In this document: in pieces, positions 8,058 to 14,331 of the stretch
Numbering within the stretch: position 1 is the stretch's first letter
Layout of the letters: each line of letters starts with the position of its first letter
From: an uncultured Collinsella sp.
GTDB taxonomy: Bacteria; Actinomycetota; Coriobacteriia; Coriobacteriales; Coriobacteriaceae
DNA: 29,094 nt
Assembly (NCBI GenBank): GCA_900554495.1
Contig: USHR01000003.1
Location: 1-29,094 of the forward strand
Reading direction: 5' to 3'
Made by a program: the position numbers and the translations under genes
The notes under the pieces: model-generated
What the model was told of the DNA's origin: nothing
Databases searched by the model: none
What the model saw: the letters and a program-made list of their open reading frames with translations, nothing else

Positions 8058-8099
8058 CGCGCCCGCACCCGTGCACTACGCGCGGGCGCGGGCCCTTTT
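8058..8099 (+). terminator. Terminator of the transfer operon
   Basis: Nine-base arms CGCGCCCGC (8058-8066) and GCGGGCGCG (8082-8090) pair perfectly around a 15-base loop and are followed by GGCCC and TTTT (8096-8099). It lies 47 bases after the coupling-protein stop. The short T run makes it moderately convincing. Confidence 0.65.
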
Positions 8100-8285
8100 G
8101 ATGCACCGCTCAGGCTTTGACCTGCGCATTCGAACTCGGCTCGCCGAGTTGCGCCGTTCGCCTTCGGCGAAACGTAGTGGAGCCTTATCCTGCACCGCCA
8201 CTTCGTGGCGGAAAACCGAATCCAAAGCGATGCGTAGCATTCGAGCCATAGCGCCGAAAAATGACGCCAGAAGCCGGCAGCCGAG
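8100..8285. repeat. Array of perfect short hairpins in a non-coding stretch
   Basis: Four back-to-back perfect inverted repeats lie in about 110 bp: AACTCGGC/GCCGAGTT (8133-8150, loop TC), TTCGCC/GGCGAA (8157-8171, loop TTC), CCGCCAC/GTGGCGG (8195-8211, loop TTC) and ATGC/GCAT (8230-8240, loop GTA). None has a T tract. An 87-codon open frame on the minus strand crosses it but has no recognisable protein pattern. It could be a structured RNA, a single-strand origin, a recombination hot spot or a REP-like element. Nothing in the sequence decides between these. Confidence 0.5.
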
Positions 8286-8516
8286 CTAGCCATCGAACAG
8301 GTCTGAATCGAAAAACTCTCTCAAGGAGACGCCGAGCCCGCCTGCGATGCGCTCGATATTCTCGATGGAGACGTTGCGCTTGCCGGTCTCGACTTCGGCG
8401 AAATAGGTGCGCGACATCTCGATGGAATATGCGAAGGCCTCTTGGCTCACGCCGAGCCCGGCCCTCAATTCCTTGACGCGAAGCCCCACGCGCATCTTGG
8501 GGCCCAGTTGAGTCAT
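8286..8516 (-). CDS. XRE-family repressor of the lipoprotein operon
   Basis: This 76-aa protein is nearly all Cro/CI-type helix-turn-helix: VKELRAGLGVSQEAFAYSIEMSRTYFAEVETGKRNVSIENIERIAGGLGVSLREFF. The start at 8514-8516 was chosen because AAGGAGGT sits right before it and the HTH is complete; a longer reading has no binding site. It is divergent from the Tat-type lipoprotein gene at 8638. A promoter reading toward it, TTGTCA (8582-8587) and TATATA (8559-8564) with a 17-base gap, is covered by a 15-bp direct repeat, so autorepression and control of the divergent operon are likely. The final acidic DSDLFDG tail is short, so there is no separate ligand domain. Confidence 0.88.
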   Translation of the reverse strand: MTQLGPKMRVGLRVKELRAGLGVSQEAFAYSIEMSRTYFAEVETGKRNVSIENIERIAGGLGVSLREFFDSDLFDG

Positions 8517-8557
8517 CGGCACCTCCTTACCGTCGGTGTCAATGATTCGGCCCTGTT

Positions 8558-8587
8558 CTATATAAGTCACACCTATATAAGTGACAA
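8558..8587. promoter_or_regulatory. Operator direct repeats over the XRE promoter
   Basis: CTATATAAGTCACA (8558-8571) is repeated as CTATATAAGTGACA (8573-8586), 13 of 14 bases identical with a 15-bp period. The copies overlap the minus-strand -10 (TATATA, 8559-8564) and -35 (TTGTCA, 8582-8587) of the XRE gene. On the plus strand a TACAAT at 8595-8600 could be the -10 of the lipoprotein gene. The arrangement fits cooperative binding of two repressor dimers controlling both directions. Confidence 0.7.
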
Positions 8588-8637
8588 TTTGAAATACAAT
8601 ACGGGAATCAGAGGATTTCAATCTGGGAGGAAGCACG

Positions 8638-9432
8638 ATGAACATTGAAATCTCTAGGAGGGCGTTTCTCGCAGCGGGACCCCTCGCCGTCATGGGCTCG
8701 CTCGGGCTCGCCGGGTGCGGCAAGAGCAGCATCAGCGGCAAGACCCTCTACTACTACTCGGTTTGCGGCAGCGTGGCCCTTGGCAAGGTGTGCGCGAACA
8801 AGCCCGGATCCGCGTCGACGATCAAGTTCGAAGAGAGCACCTGGCACTATGTCGGCTCCCAGGAGCTCAGCGGCGATTGGGAAGCCGAGGGCGACGATGT
8901 GGTTCTGTCCTCCTCGCAGCTAGGCACCGTTACGCTCGTGAGGCAGGACGACGGGAGCTACGTGCCCTTGGGGTGCGAAGACTACGGCGAGAGGTACTTC
9001 GAGGACGAGTCGGCGGCAAAGTCCTACTACGACGAATACACGGCGGCCACGCCCGACAGGGTGAAAGACACACTGGAGAGTGCCACCTGGTCGGTGAAGA
9101 ACCCGCCCTCGACCCAAACCGTCGCAGAGACGCTCTCGTTCGACGACGGCTCGCTCGCATTCACGAAGGGCGAATACCAGAGGAAGGGCTCTTACACCGA
9201 CGCCCCGCGCGAGAGCTCATGGCTCGCCTCGGACCATTCCGGCGAATACGAGCTCGACGTGACCTCCCAGTGGGTGAGCTCGGACGGATCGTCGCCGCGA
9301 CCCTTAATCTACGAGGGGACGATGACCGTCGGGGGCGAGGCGACAAACTTTAAGCTGTCCGACCGCAGGGGCTCCCTCACGCTAACCCTTTCCTCCGAGT
9401 GGAGCGCGGTGGTGTTCGTCAATGGAGAGTAG
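8638..9432 (+). CDS. Tat-type secreted lipoprotein of unknown function
   Basis: This 264-aa protein has an N-terminal twin-arginine signal (SRRAFLAAG, residues 6-14), a short hydrophobic stretch and a lipobox LAGC with the lipidated Cys at about residue 27. It should be exported folded through Tat and anchored on the outer face of the membrane. The start has GGGAGGAAGC upstream. The mature part is rich in Ser, Asp, Glu and Tyr and shows short beta-like units (STWHYVGS, SATWSVKN, GSLTLTLSSEW) that suggest repeated small beta domains. No enzyme motif was seen. It is under the divergent XRE operator and overlaps the next surface protein gene by 11 bases, so the two are probably made together as element-borne surface cargo. 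Confidence 0.75.
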   Translation: MNIEISRRAFLAAGPLAVMGSLGLAGCGKSSISGKTLYYYSVCGSVALGKVCANKPGSASTIKFEESTWHYVGSQELSGDWEAEGDDVVLSSSQLGTVTLVRQDDGSYVPLGCEDYGERYFEDESAAKSYYDEYTAATPDRVKDTLESATWSVKNPPSTQTVAETLSFDDGSLAFTKGEYQRKGSYTDAPRESSWLASDHSGEYELDVTSQWVSSDGSSPRPLIYEGTMTVGGEATNFKLSDRRGSLTLTLSSEWSAVVFVNGE

Positions 9433-10204
9433 GCGCGACAGGGGCGCCGAACCATGCGGAAACAGGCGACTCGTGGCGGCAATCATCACGCAAGCGAAGT
9501 CGAAGAGGAAGGCGATAGCGACGGCGGCCGTCCTGCTCGCCGCAATCCTCGCTCTCGCCTGGCCGCACGCCATGCCCATGGGAAATAAAGACGAAGGCAA
9601 TTCGGCTGCGTCCATGCAGGGAGAAGCCGCGGGAACAACCGAAGAAGACAATGAGACGAGCTCCGTCGCGCGAGGCGACATGAACGAAGTCTCCGGACCG
9701 ACGACCGAAGACGCCCAGGCTGGGGAAGCCGCTGCGAACGAGAGTAGGACGACGGGTAACGGCTCGAACGTCCCGTCGTCCGGGAAGAGCGGTAAGGACT
9801 CCGGCGGATCAGGATCGGGAAACTCCTCCGCGCAGGGAGCCGTCTCCCATCGGCACAACTGGGTTGCCCAGACCAAGACCGTCCATCACGACGCGCAGTA
9901 CAAGACCGTCCACCACGATGCGCAGTACAAGACCGTCCACCACGATGCGGTTGTGAAGTATGTCAGCATTTGCAATAACTGCGGTGCGGATATTACCGGG
10001 AACGAAGCTGCTCATATTAAGAACTCGTTGCTTAATGGCGGTAACTGTGGTTCTTGTCATTCAGAAACTCGTACTGTGCAGGCGGCTTATGACGAACAGG
10101 TAAAGGTTTCCGATGCCTACAACGAACAGGTTCAGGTAAGTGCGGCATGGGACGAGACCGTGACCACCGGGTACAAGTGCTCGGGCTGCGGCGCCACGAA
10201 ATAG
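9422..10204 (+). CDS. Membrane-anchored His/Cys-rich repeat protein
   Basis: This protein is up to 260 aa. A basic N-terminus (KSKRK) precedes one membrane segment (about 32-50), then an acidic Ser/Gly/Glu-rich linker (about 55-138), then an extracellular C-terminal part. That part has HRHNW, three 9-residue copies related to YKTVHHDAQ, two Cys pairs NNCG and GSCH, a double AYDEQVKVS-like repeat and a final KCSGCGATK. The His pairs and CxxC motifs suggest metal binding, probably zinc, but this is inferred. The ATG at 9422 lies inside the upstream gene and has no clear ribosome site, so translation is likely coupled. The DNA coding the Cys part (about 9960-10130) is poorer in GC than its surroundings, a possible mosaic junction. 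Similar HHDA-repeat surface proteins occur in gut Gram-positives; function unknown. Confidence 0.7.
   Translation: MESRRDRGAEPCGNRRLVAAIITQAKSKRKAIATAAVLLAAILALAWPHAMPMGNKDEGNSAASMQGEAAGTTEEDNETSSVARGDMNEVSGPTTEDAQAGEAAANESRTTGNGSNVPSSGKSGKDSGGSGSGNSSAQGAVSHRHNWVAQTKTVHHDAQYKTVHHDAQYKTVHHDAVVKYVSICNNCGADITGNEAAHIKNSLLNGGNCGSCHSETRTVQAAYDEQVKVSDAYNEQVQVSAAWDETVTTGYKCSGCGATK
9872..9952 (+). repeat. 27-bp tandem repeat, three copies, in coding sequence
   Basis: Three 27-bp units (9872-9898, 9899-9925, 9926-9952) encode the nine-residue YKTVHHDAQ motif. The second and third copies are nearly identical at the DNA level, and the first differs at a few positions. The length is a multiple of three, so gain or loss of a unit keeps the frame and changes only the number of His-His-Asp blocks. 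Confidence 0.9.
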
Positions 10205-10320
10205 CTCCCCGCCACCGGATTCCGGGCCAGAGCGTGTATATGCCGGACAGGAGCCCATCGACGGCAAACGCATAAATCCCAAAACTCGTCACACACCCTC
10301 GAGTTTCCTTAAGCAAGGTT

Positions 10321-10342
10321 CCAAGGGGCAGCAGCCCCTTGG
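10321..10342. terminator. Hairpin between convergent genes (no T tract)
   Basis: CCAAGGGGC and GCCCCTTGG pair perfectly over 9 bp around AGCA. A second hairpin, CGGGGATG/CATCCCCG (10355-10362 with 10371-10378), follows. They sit between a rightward and a leftward gene and could end transcripts from the left, but neither is followed by a T run. Confidence 0.45.
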
Positions 10343-10379
10343 CGCGCAGGGGTGCGGGGATGGCGCGAGACATCCCCGG

Positions 10380-10416
10380 AAAACCGGCGTGGGCGTGCCA
10401 TTGGCGCGCCCACGCC
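10380..10416 (-). terminator. Terminator of the leftward DUF2958 operon
   Basis: On the minus strand a perfect 10-bp stem GGCGTGGGCG/CGCCCACGCC (arms 10407-10416 and 10386-10395) is followed by GGTTTT. It lies 14 bases beyond the stop of the leftward small gene and is the best intrinsic terminator in this gap. Confidence 0.6.
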
Positions 10417-10429
10417 CTGTTGATGCAAC

Positions 10430-10723
10430 TCACTCCCCTCCGGCGATGTACACGGTCCGGCCGCTCTCGCAGTCGATGCTTTCCACGTCGCCGCGCCCGA
10501 TGCGGACGGCGGCCCATCCGCCCTCATCCCCCACCAGGGCATCGGCCTCGCCGCGCGCCTCTGAGACGAGACGCTCGAGCCCGGGCGACCCTTCCGGCGC
10601 GACGCCCACCTCATACGCCCCTCCCTCGAGGTCCGTCTCGTACTCAACGACGACCGTCAGCCCGTTTCCCTCGCCCGGAACCTCGTCCGAGCAACCTACG
10701 GCGCTGCACTCGAACATCCCCAT
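10430..10723 (-). CDS. Small acidic protein of unknown function
   Basis: This 97-aa acidic protein begins MGMFECSAVGCSDEV and continues with beta-like stretches (LTVVVEYETDLEGGAYEVGV, WAAVRIGRGDVESID) and an AEG-rich helix between. No signal peptide or known motif was seen. Cys6 and Cys11 near the N-terminus could form a metal or disulfide site. It is the second gene of a two-gene leftward operon. Its ribosome site, AGGAGGAGG, is made of the last three Arg codons of the upstream DUF2958 gene, with the ATG 11 bases after them. It may be a partner of the DUF2958 protein; this is inference from linkage. Confidence 0.7.
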   Translation of the reverse strand: MGMFECSAVGCSDEVPGEGNGLTVVVEYETDLEGGAYEVGVAPEGSPGLERLVSEARGEADALVGDEGGWAAVRIGRGDVESIDCESGRTVYIAGGE

Positions 10724-10727
10724 GGAG

Positions 10728-11027
10728 TTACCTCCTCCTGACGGCGCTGAGCGGTTTCGGGGAGAAGCGCTCGTCGCGCTCGACGACGGCGAAACCCATC
10801 GAGCGATTCAGCTCGGCCATCTCCTTGAGACTGAAATAGCCCAGCTCGTCGTCGTAGCCCTCGACGAGGCCGAACGCCTCGTCCGTGCCGTCGAACTCGA
10901 GCAGCCACCAGTCCCATCCGTTCACGCACGAGAAGTAATGGACGTAGACCGTGGGGTCCTCCGCCCCGTCCTGCTCGTAGAGCCTCGGCACCGTCTTGGC
11001 GATTTCCTCGGTCATCAGCTGCTGCAT
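10728..11027 (-). CDS. DUF2958 domain protein
   Basis: This 99-aa protein has a pattern that fits DUF2958 (PF11171), a family found on plasmids, ICEs and phage-like elements: VPRLYEQDGAEDPTVYVHYF, then GWDWWLLEFDG, FGLVEGYDDELGYFSLKEM and a final VERDERF. The function of the family is not established. The start at 11025-11027 follows GGAGGAAGAC; an internal Met five codons on is less likely. The protein fills the whole domain, so it is complete. It is transcribed leftward, opposite to the surface-protein operon, and is translationally coupled to the small downstream gene. Confidence 0.82.
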   Translation of the reverse strand: MQQLMTEEIAKTVPRLYEQDGAEDPTVYVHYFSCVNGWDWWLLEFDGTDEAFGLVEGYDDELGYFSLKEMAELNRSMGFAVVERDERFSPKPLSAVRRR

Positions 11028-11419
11028 GTCTTCCTCCGTTCCGGGCACGTGGCCCTCAACATCTCGCCCCTGCGGGCAAAGCCGAATGGCGACGCCGCGC
11101 GTCGTCGTCGGCTTTGCTCCCCGCAAAGCCGCACCGGAGCGAAGGCGGGTCAAGGGAGGTCCATGACGACCTCCACCAACCGGAGCGGAGCGGAGGTTTG
11201 TGCGGGGTCTCATGGGCCCCCTTGACGCGGCGTAGCGGAGGTGCCACTCGCGTAACGGATACGAGATCATGACCGGCGAATGCCGCCGACACGCTGCAAA
11301 TCATGGGGTCAAGACTGAAGAGAGGCAGCCGCCCACTAACGGACGGCCGCCTTAGCGTGCCTTACTATTTCGCTTCTGGTATATGGTGCGAGACGCCTGC
11401 CGGGCAAATCCCAACGCTC
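11028..11419. other. Structured non-coding region upstream of DUF2958
   Basis: This 390-bp stretch has no convincing gene but much symmetry. GCAAAGCCGA (11076-11085) pairs with TCGGCTTTGC (11108-11117), and a third copy GCAAAGCCG lies at 11123-11131. GGAGGTC (11155-11161) pairs with GACCTCC (11168-11174). GTCAAGGG (11149-11156) pairs with CCCTTGAC (11219-11226) over 62 bases. ACCGGAGCG occurs twice, at 11133-11141 and 11179-11187. Part of it must be the promoter region of the leftward pair. The rest could be a small RNA, an oriT-like site or the scar of an insertion. The end next to 11420 must also contain the res stop region, but no terminator for res was recognised. Confidence 0.45.
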
Positions 11420-14329
11420 CTAGTGATAGTCGTTTGCGAAGGAGCCGTAGAAGAGCGCCTTACAGTCGACGTCACTGTAGGCCATGACGGCATCCTGAAC
11501 GTCGGTGCGTAGCAGGTTGAGCACCTTGTACACGCCCTCGCCCATATCCCCGACGAAGAGTACCTGCTTGAACACATCGGGATAATCGCGCAGATAGGCC
11601 ACATAGCCCCTAAGCTTTGCTAACGTGTCGCCAAGGAACTCGCCATGAGGGTCAACGATGGACGGCCTGATGACGCCCTCTGCATCCTTCACGAAGAAGA
11701 GGAAGTCCGGGTGCAGGGCCTTGCGCCCCACCGAAGACATGTACGGAATCGAAAACGCCTTAGCAGACATGCTGCCCGACGGATTGCGATAGAAGGCAAC
11801 CGTGCGATTCTTTGCCAATTCGTTCCTAACGATATAGTCTTCCGCCGGGTTCAGGTCGAGCGGGCAGAGGCCGTCCTCTTTCTGCACGATATGGCACGGA
11901 TATTTAGCGAAGTCGTCCGACGTGCTGGTAGACGTGGGCCACTCTATCTTTGTGAGGCGCTTGCCTTCGGTTTCACGGGCCAGCTCGTCGTAGCGCTGCT
12001 TTGCCGCGTCGTTAAGGTAGTCATAATCGCCAGATCCATCGACCTTATCGAAGTATTCCTTTCGGCATTGAGCCGCCCAGCCCTCGAGCGCATCAACGAT
12101 GGCCTGCGTGCGCACCGCTGCGGCAAGGCGCAGGTCGCACTCGGGCCGCCCAAGCTCCTTGAAGTTGGCGCGACGATACTCATTCGCAAACTCCTTAGTG
12201 AAATGCATGTCGGCGTCGCGGGCGGCCTTTCTGAGGCCCTCGGCGTCCGTGCGGGCCTCCTCCTGCTCCTGGTCCTCGGTCTCGTTGAGCTTGTCGAGCG
12301 TGATCTTGACGGTCTCGGCAACCTCTACGTCGTGTTTGGCTTCGCGGTACTCGTCCTCGTTAGCAACGATGTATCCCTTGAGCTTCTGGACGAACTGTTT
12401 TTTCACGTCGGCCGCGGCATTGACATCGAGGCCAGTCTCGACAAGCAGAGTCGCCGTCTTAACCAGGCTCTGGAATTCGTTCCTGGCCTTTTTCGGAATG
12501 CGCTGCACGGGGATGGAATCGAAGGCTGTGCGGATGCCCTGCCACTCCTGGTGCGTGAAAGACTGCTCACGCTTGGTGGGCGGCTTGGGCTTTGCCATGG
12601 GCACGGGTATTACGACCGAGACGGGCTGGGTCGGCTCGGTCTGTGCGGAACTTGGCTCAGGTGTCGCAGGTTGCTGCGGGGCAGGCGCTGCAACGTAGTT
12701 GCCCGTTGCGAGCTGAGGCGCCAGTTCCGCTTCTGGCGCCGGGACGTCGACGGGCCTGACCGCCGAGGCAAGCGAGGGCTGCGCTCCCTGCATGTCCAAC
12801 GGCTCCTGAATCGCGATGCCGGCAAGCGGCGCCTGGTAGCCGGGTTGTGCCTGCCGCGCCGCCTCGATGGCTTTCTCGTTCTCCTCGTACGCCTTGAGCT
12901 CCTGTTGGTAGTCGGCTTCGGACTTGGGCGCAGCCGCCGTGATAGTCACGGGGTTGAGAACGATGTTCTGCTTGCCGATGGAGCTCTCGCCCATGTCGTC
13001 CTTGCGGCCCATGAGGTAATCGACCACGTCCTGAGTGCTCTCGGGATTGAACTGGGGCAGGTAGCAGGCGACGGAGTTCAAAAGATCATCGGATTCGATG
13101 CGCCGCGCAAGTGGGGTGCGTACCATACGCCCCACGAGCTGTGCGATATAGGTCGAGTCCGAACGCCTGCGCTGCGAGAAGATGACCTCCGCTCGCGGGC
13201 AGTCCCATCCGTTGGAGACAGCCTCCTTGGCGAAGAGCACGCGAATGCGCGAGGTGTCCTGAACGAACTCGGGTTCGACATAGGGGATGAGGTATTTTCC
13301 CGCCGCGATGTCCTTATGCTCGCCGAAGACGTTGGCGAACGACATCGCCTCGGAAAGGCCGGGGACCAGGCCCGTGATCTGGTCGCACATCTCAGCCAGG
13401 GCCGAGTTGCTCACGTTGTCCGCCGCTTGGATGAGCAGCAGCGGGTTGACGGGGCTCTCGCCCTCACGGGCACAGTACTCGTCCCACTCGCTGCAGGCGA
13501 GGGCGTAGCGTTCACATGCCATGGTAAGGTACTGATGCTCGACGGGGTCATCCTTCTCTGGCACGCGCAGCTCGATAATGTCCTTGAGCAGGCCCGATTC
13601 CTGGACCTCGCGAGGGGTCACGGCGACCTTTGGCATACGTACGCGATCGGCGCGCTGGTCCATGGCCGCCTCGAACCTCTGCGGCGTGGCAGAGACCCCA
13701 ACGACGATGGGCATCGCTGCACGGCCGTCGAGCCCATCAATGAGGCTGGCGTAGATCGTCGCGGTGCCGCGCTCGCTCGAGGCATTGGCCCCTAGACCGC
13801 GATGGGCCTCGTCTATGAACAGATAGAGGTTACGCTCCGGGTCCCTGATGGTGCGGTCAAGGATGTCCCAGAACACGCGGCCGGAGTTAGCCTCACCACC
13901 CTTGGTGAGCAGTCCATTCTTGCTGAGTAGGTCCTTGCTGAGGAAATAGACGTGGCGCGGCTCGAGAATGTCGTGCGCGGCTCCGAAGTCGTTGGTAATT
14001 GTGACCAGGTGGCGCCTGTCAAGGATGCTGTCTGCCAGCTTGTCCGCCACGTTTGAGAAACGCACGCTCGTCTGCTCGTTCAGGCTCGGGGAATCCGAGA
14101 GCCAAAGAACGACGGCATTCTCGTCGGGCATGAGGCTCAGATCGTCGTCTCCGAAGAAGAGCGCTTCGATCGTCGCTGCGCACATGACCGTTTTGCCCGA
14201 CCCCGTGGGAGATGCGAGGCATATCGAGGACAGCTCGCCGTCCTGCTCGTAGCGTCGGCACATCGACTGCAACTTGTTCGCCAGGGTCGCGACCGCACCG
14301 GCTTGGAAATCCTTAAGTTCGACTCTCAT
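11420..14329 (-). CDS. res: Type III restriction enzyme Res subunit (DEAH helicase-nuclease)
   Basis: This protein is 969 aa from the ATG at 14327-14329 (MRVELKDFQAGAV), which lies two bases after the mod stop with GGTGAGG upstream; longer readings lack a site. Helicase motifs are Walker A ASPTGSGKT (39-47), DEAH at 173-176 in LFIDEAHRG, SATPQRF (213-219) and QLVGRMVR (397-404). A Pro/Ala-rich, low-complexity linker occupies about 495-588. The C-terminus has HPDFLFF (873-879) and SIVDPHGEF (890-898), followed by LAKLRGY, the likely nuclease site. It replaces the usual E-x-K with D-P-H, as in some DEAD/DEAH restriction proteins I recall. It should translocate on and cleave unmodified DNA together with Mod. 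Confidence 0.9.
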   Translation of the reverse strand: MRVELKDFQAGAVATLANKLQSMCRRYEQDGELSSICLASPTGSGKTVMCAATIEALFFGDDDLSLMPDENAVVLWLSDSPSLNEQTSVRFSNVADKLADSILDRRHLVTITNDFGAAHDILEPRHVYFLSKDLLSKNGLLTKGGEANSGRVFWDILDRTIRDPERNLYLFIDEAHRGLGANASSERGTATIYASLIDGLDGRAAMPIVVGVSATPQRFEAAMDQRADRVRMPKVAVTPREVQESGLLKDIIELRVPEKDDPVEHQYLTMACERYALACSEWDEYCAREGESPVNPLLLIQAADNVSNSALAEMCDQITGLVPGLSEAMSFANVFGEHKDIAAGKYLIPYVEPEFVQDTSRIRVLFAKEAVSNGWDCPRAEVIFSQRRRSDSTYIAQLVGRMVRTPLARRIESDDLLNSVACYLPQFNPESTQDVVDYLMGRKDDMGESSIGKQNIVLNPVTITAAAPKSEADYQQELKAYEENEKAIEAARQAQPGYQAPLAGIAIQEPLDMQGAQPSLASAVRPVDVPAPEAELAPQLATGNYVAAPAPQQPATPEPSSAQTEPTQPVSVVIPVPMAKPKPPTKREQSFTHQEWQGIRTAFDSIPVQRIPKKARNEFQSLVKTATLLVETGLDVNAAADVKKQFVQKLKGYIVANEDEYREAKHDVEVAETVKITLDKLNETEDQEQEEARTDAEGLRKAARDADMHFTKEFANEYRRANFKELGRPECDLRLAAAVRTQAIVDALEGWAAQCRKEYFDKVDGSGDYDYLNDAAKQRYDELARETEGKRLTKIEWPTSTSTSDDFAKYPCHIVQKEDGLCPLDLNPAEDYIVRNELAKNRTVAFYRNPSGSMSAKAFSIPYMSSVGRKALHPDFLFFVKDAEGVIRPSIVDPHGEFLGDTLAKLRGYVAYLRDYPDVFKQVLFVGDMGEGVYKVLNLLRTDVQDAVMAYSDVDCKALFYGSFANDYH

Positions 14330-14331
14330 GT

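Noticed and set aside
8030..8293. 87-codon minus-strand frame in the hairpin array
   Set aside because: It lacks a ribosome site, is Arg/Ser-rich and its sequence is dictated by perfect inverted repeats. The stretch is better described as non-coding structure.
9872..9952. CRISPR array
   Set aside because: The repeats are directly adjacent with no spacers and keep a protein reading frame.
10339..11225. Plus-strand frames over the DUF2958 region
   Set aside because: They are antisense to two leftward genes with strong ribosome sites, and one of those matches DUF2958.
11645..13795. 716-codon open frame antisense to res
   Set aside because: It is Arg/Leu/Val-rich antisense sequence lying wholly inside the res gene. 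Res has a full motif set on the other strand.
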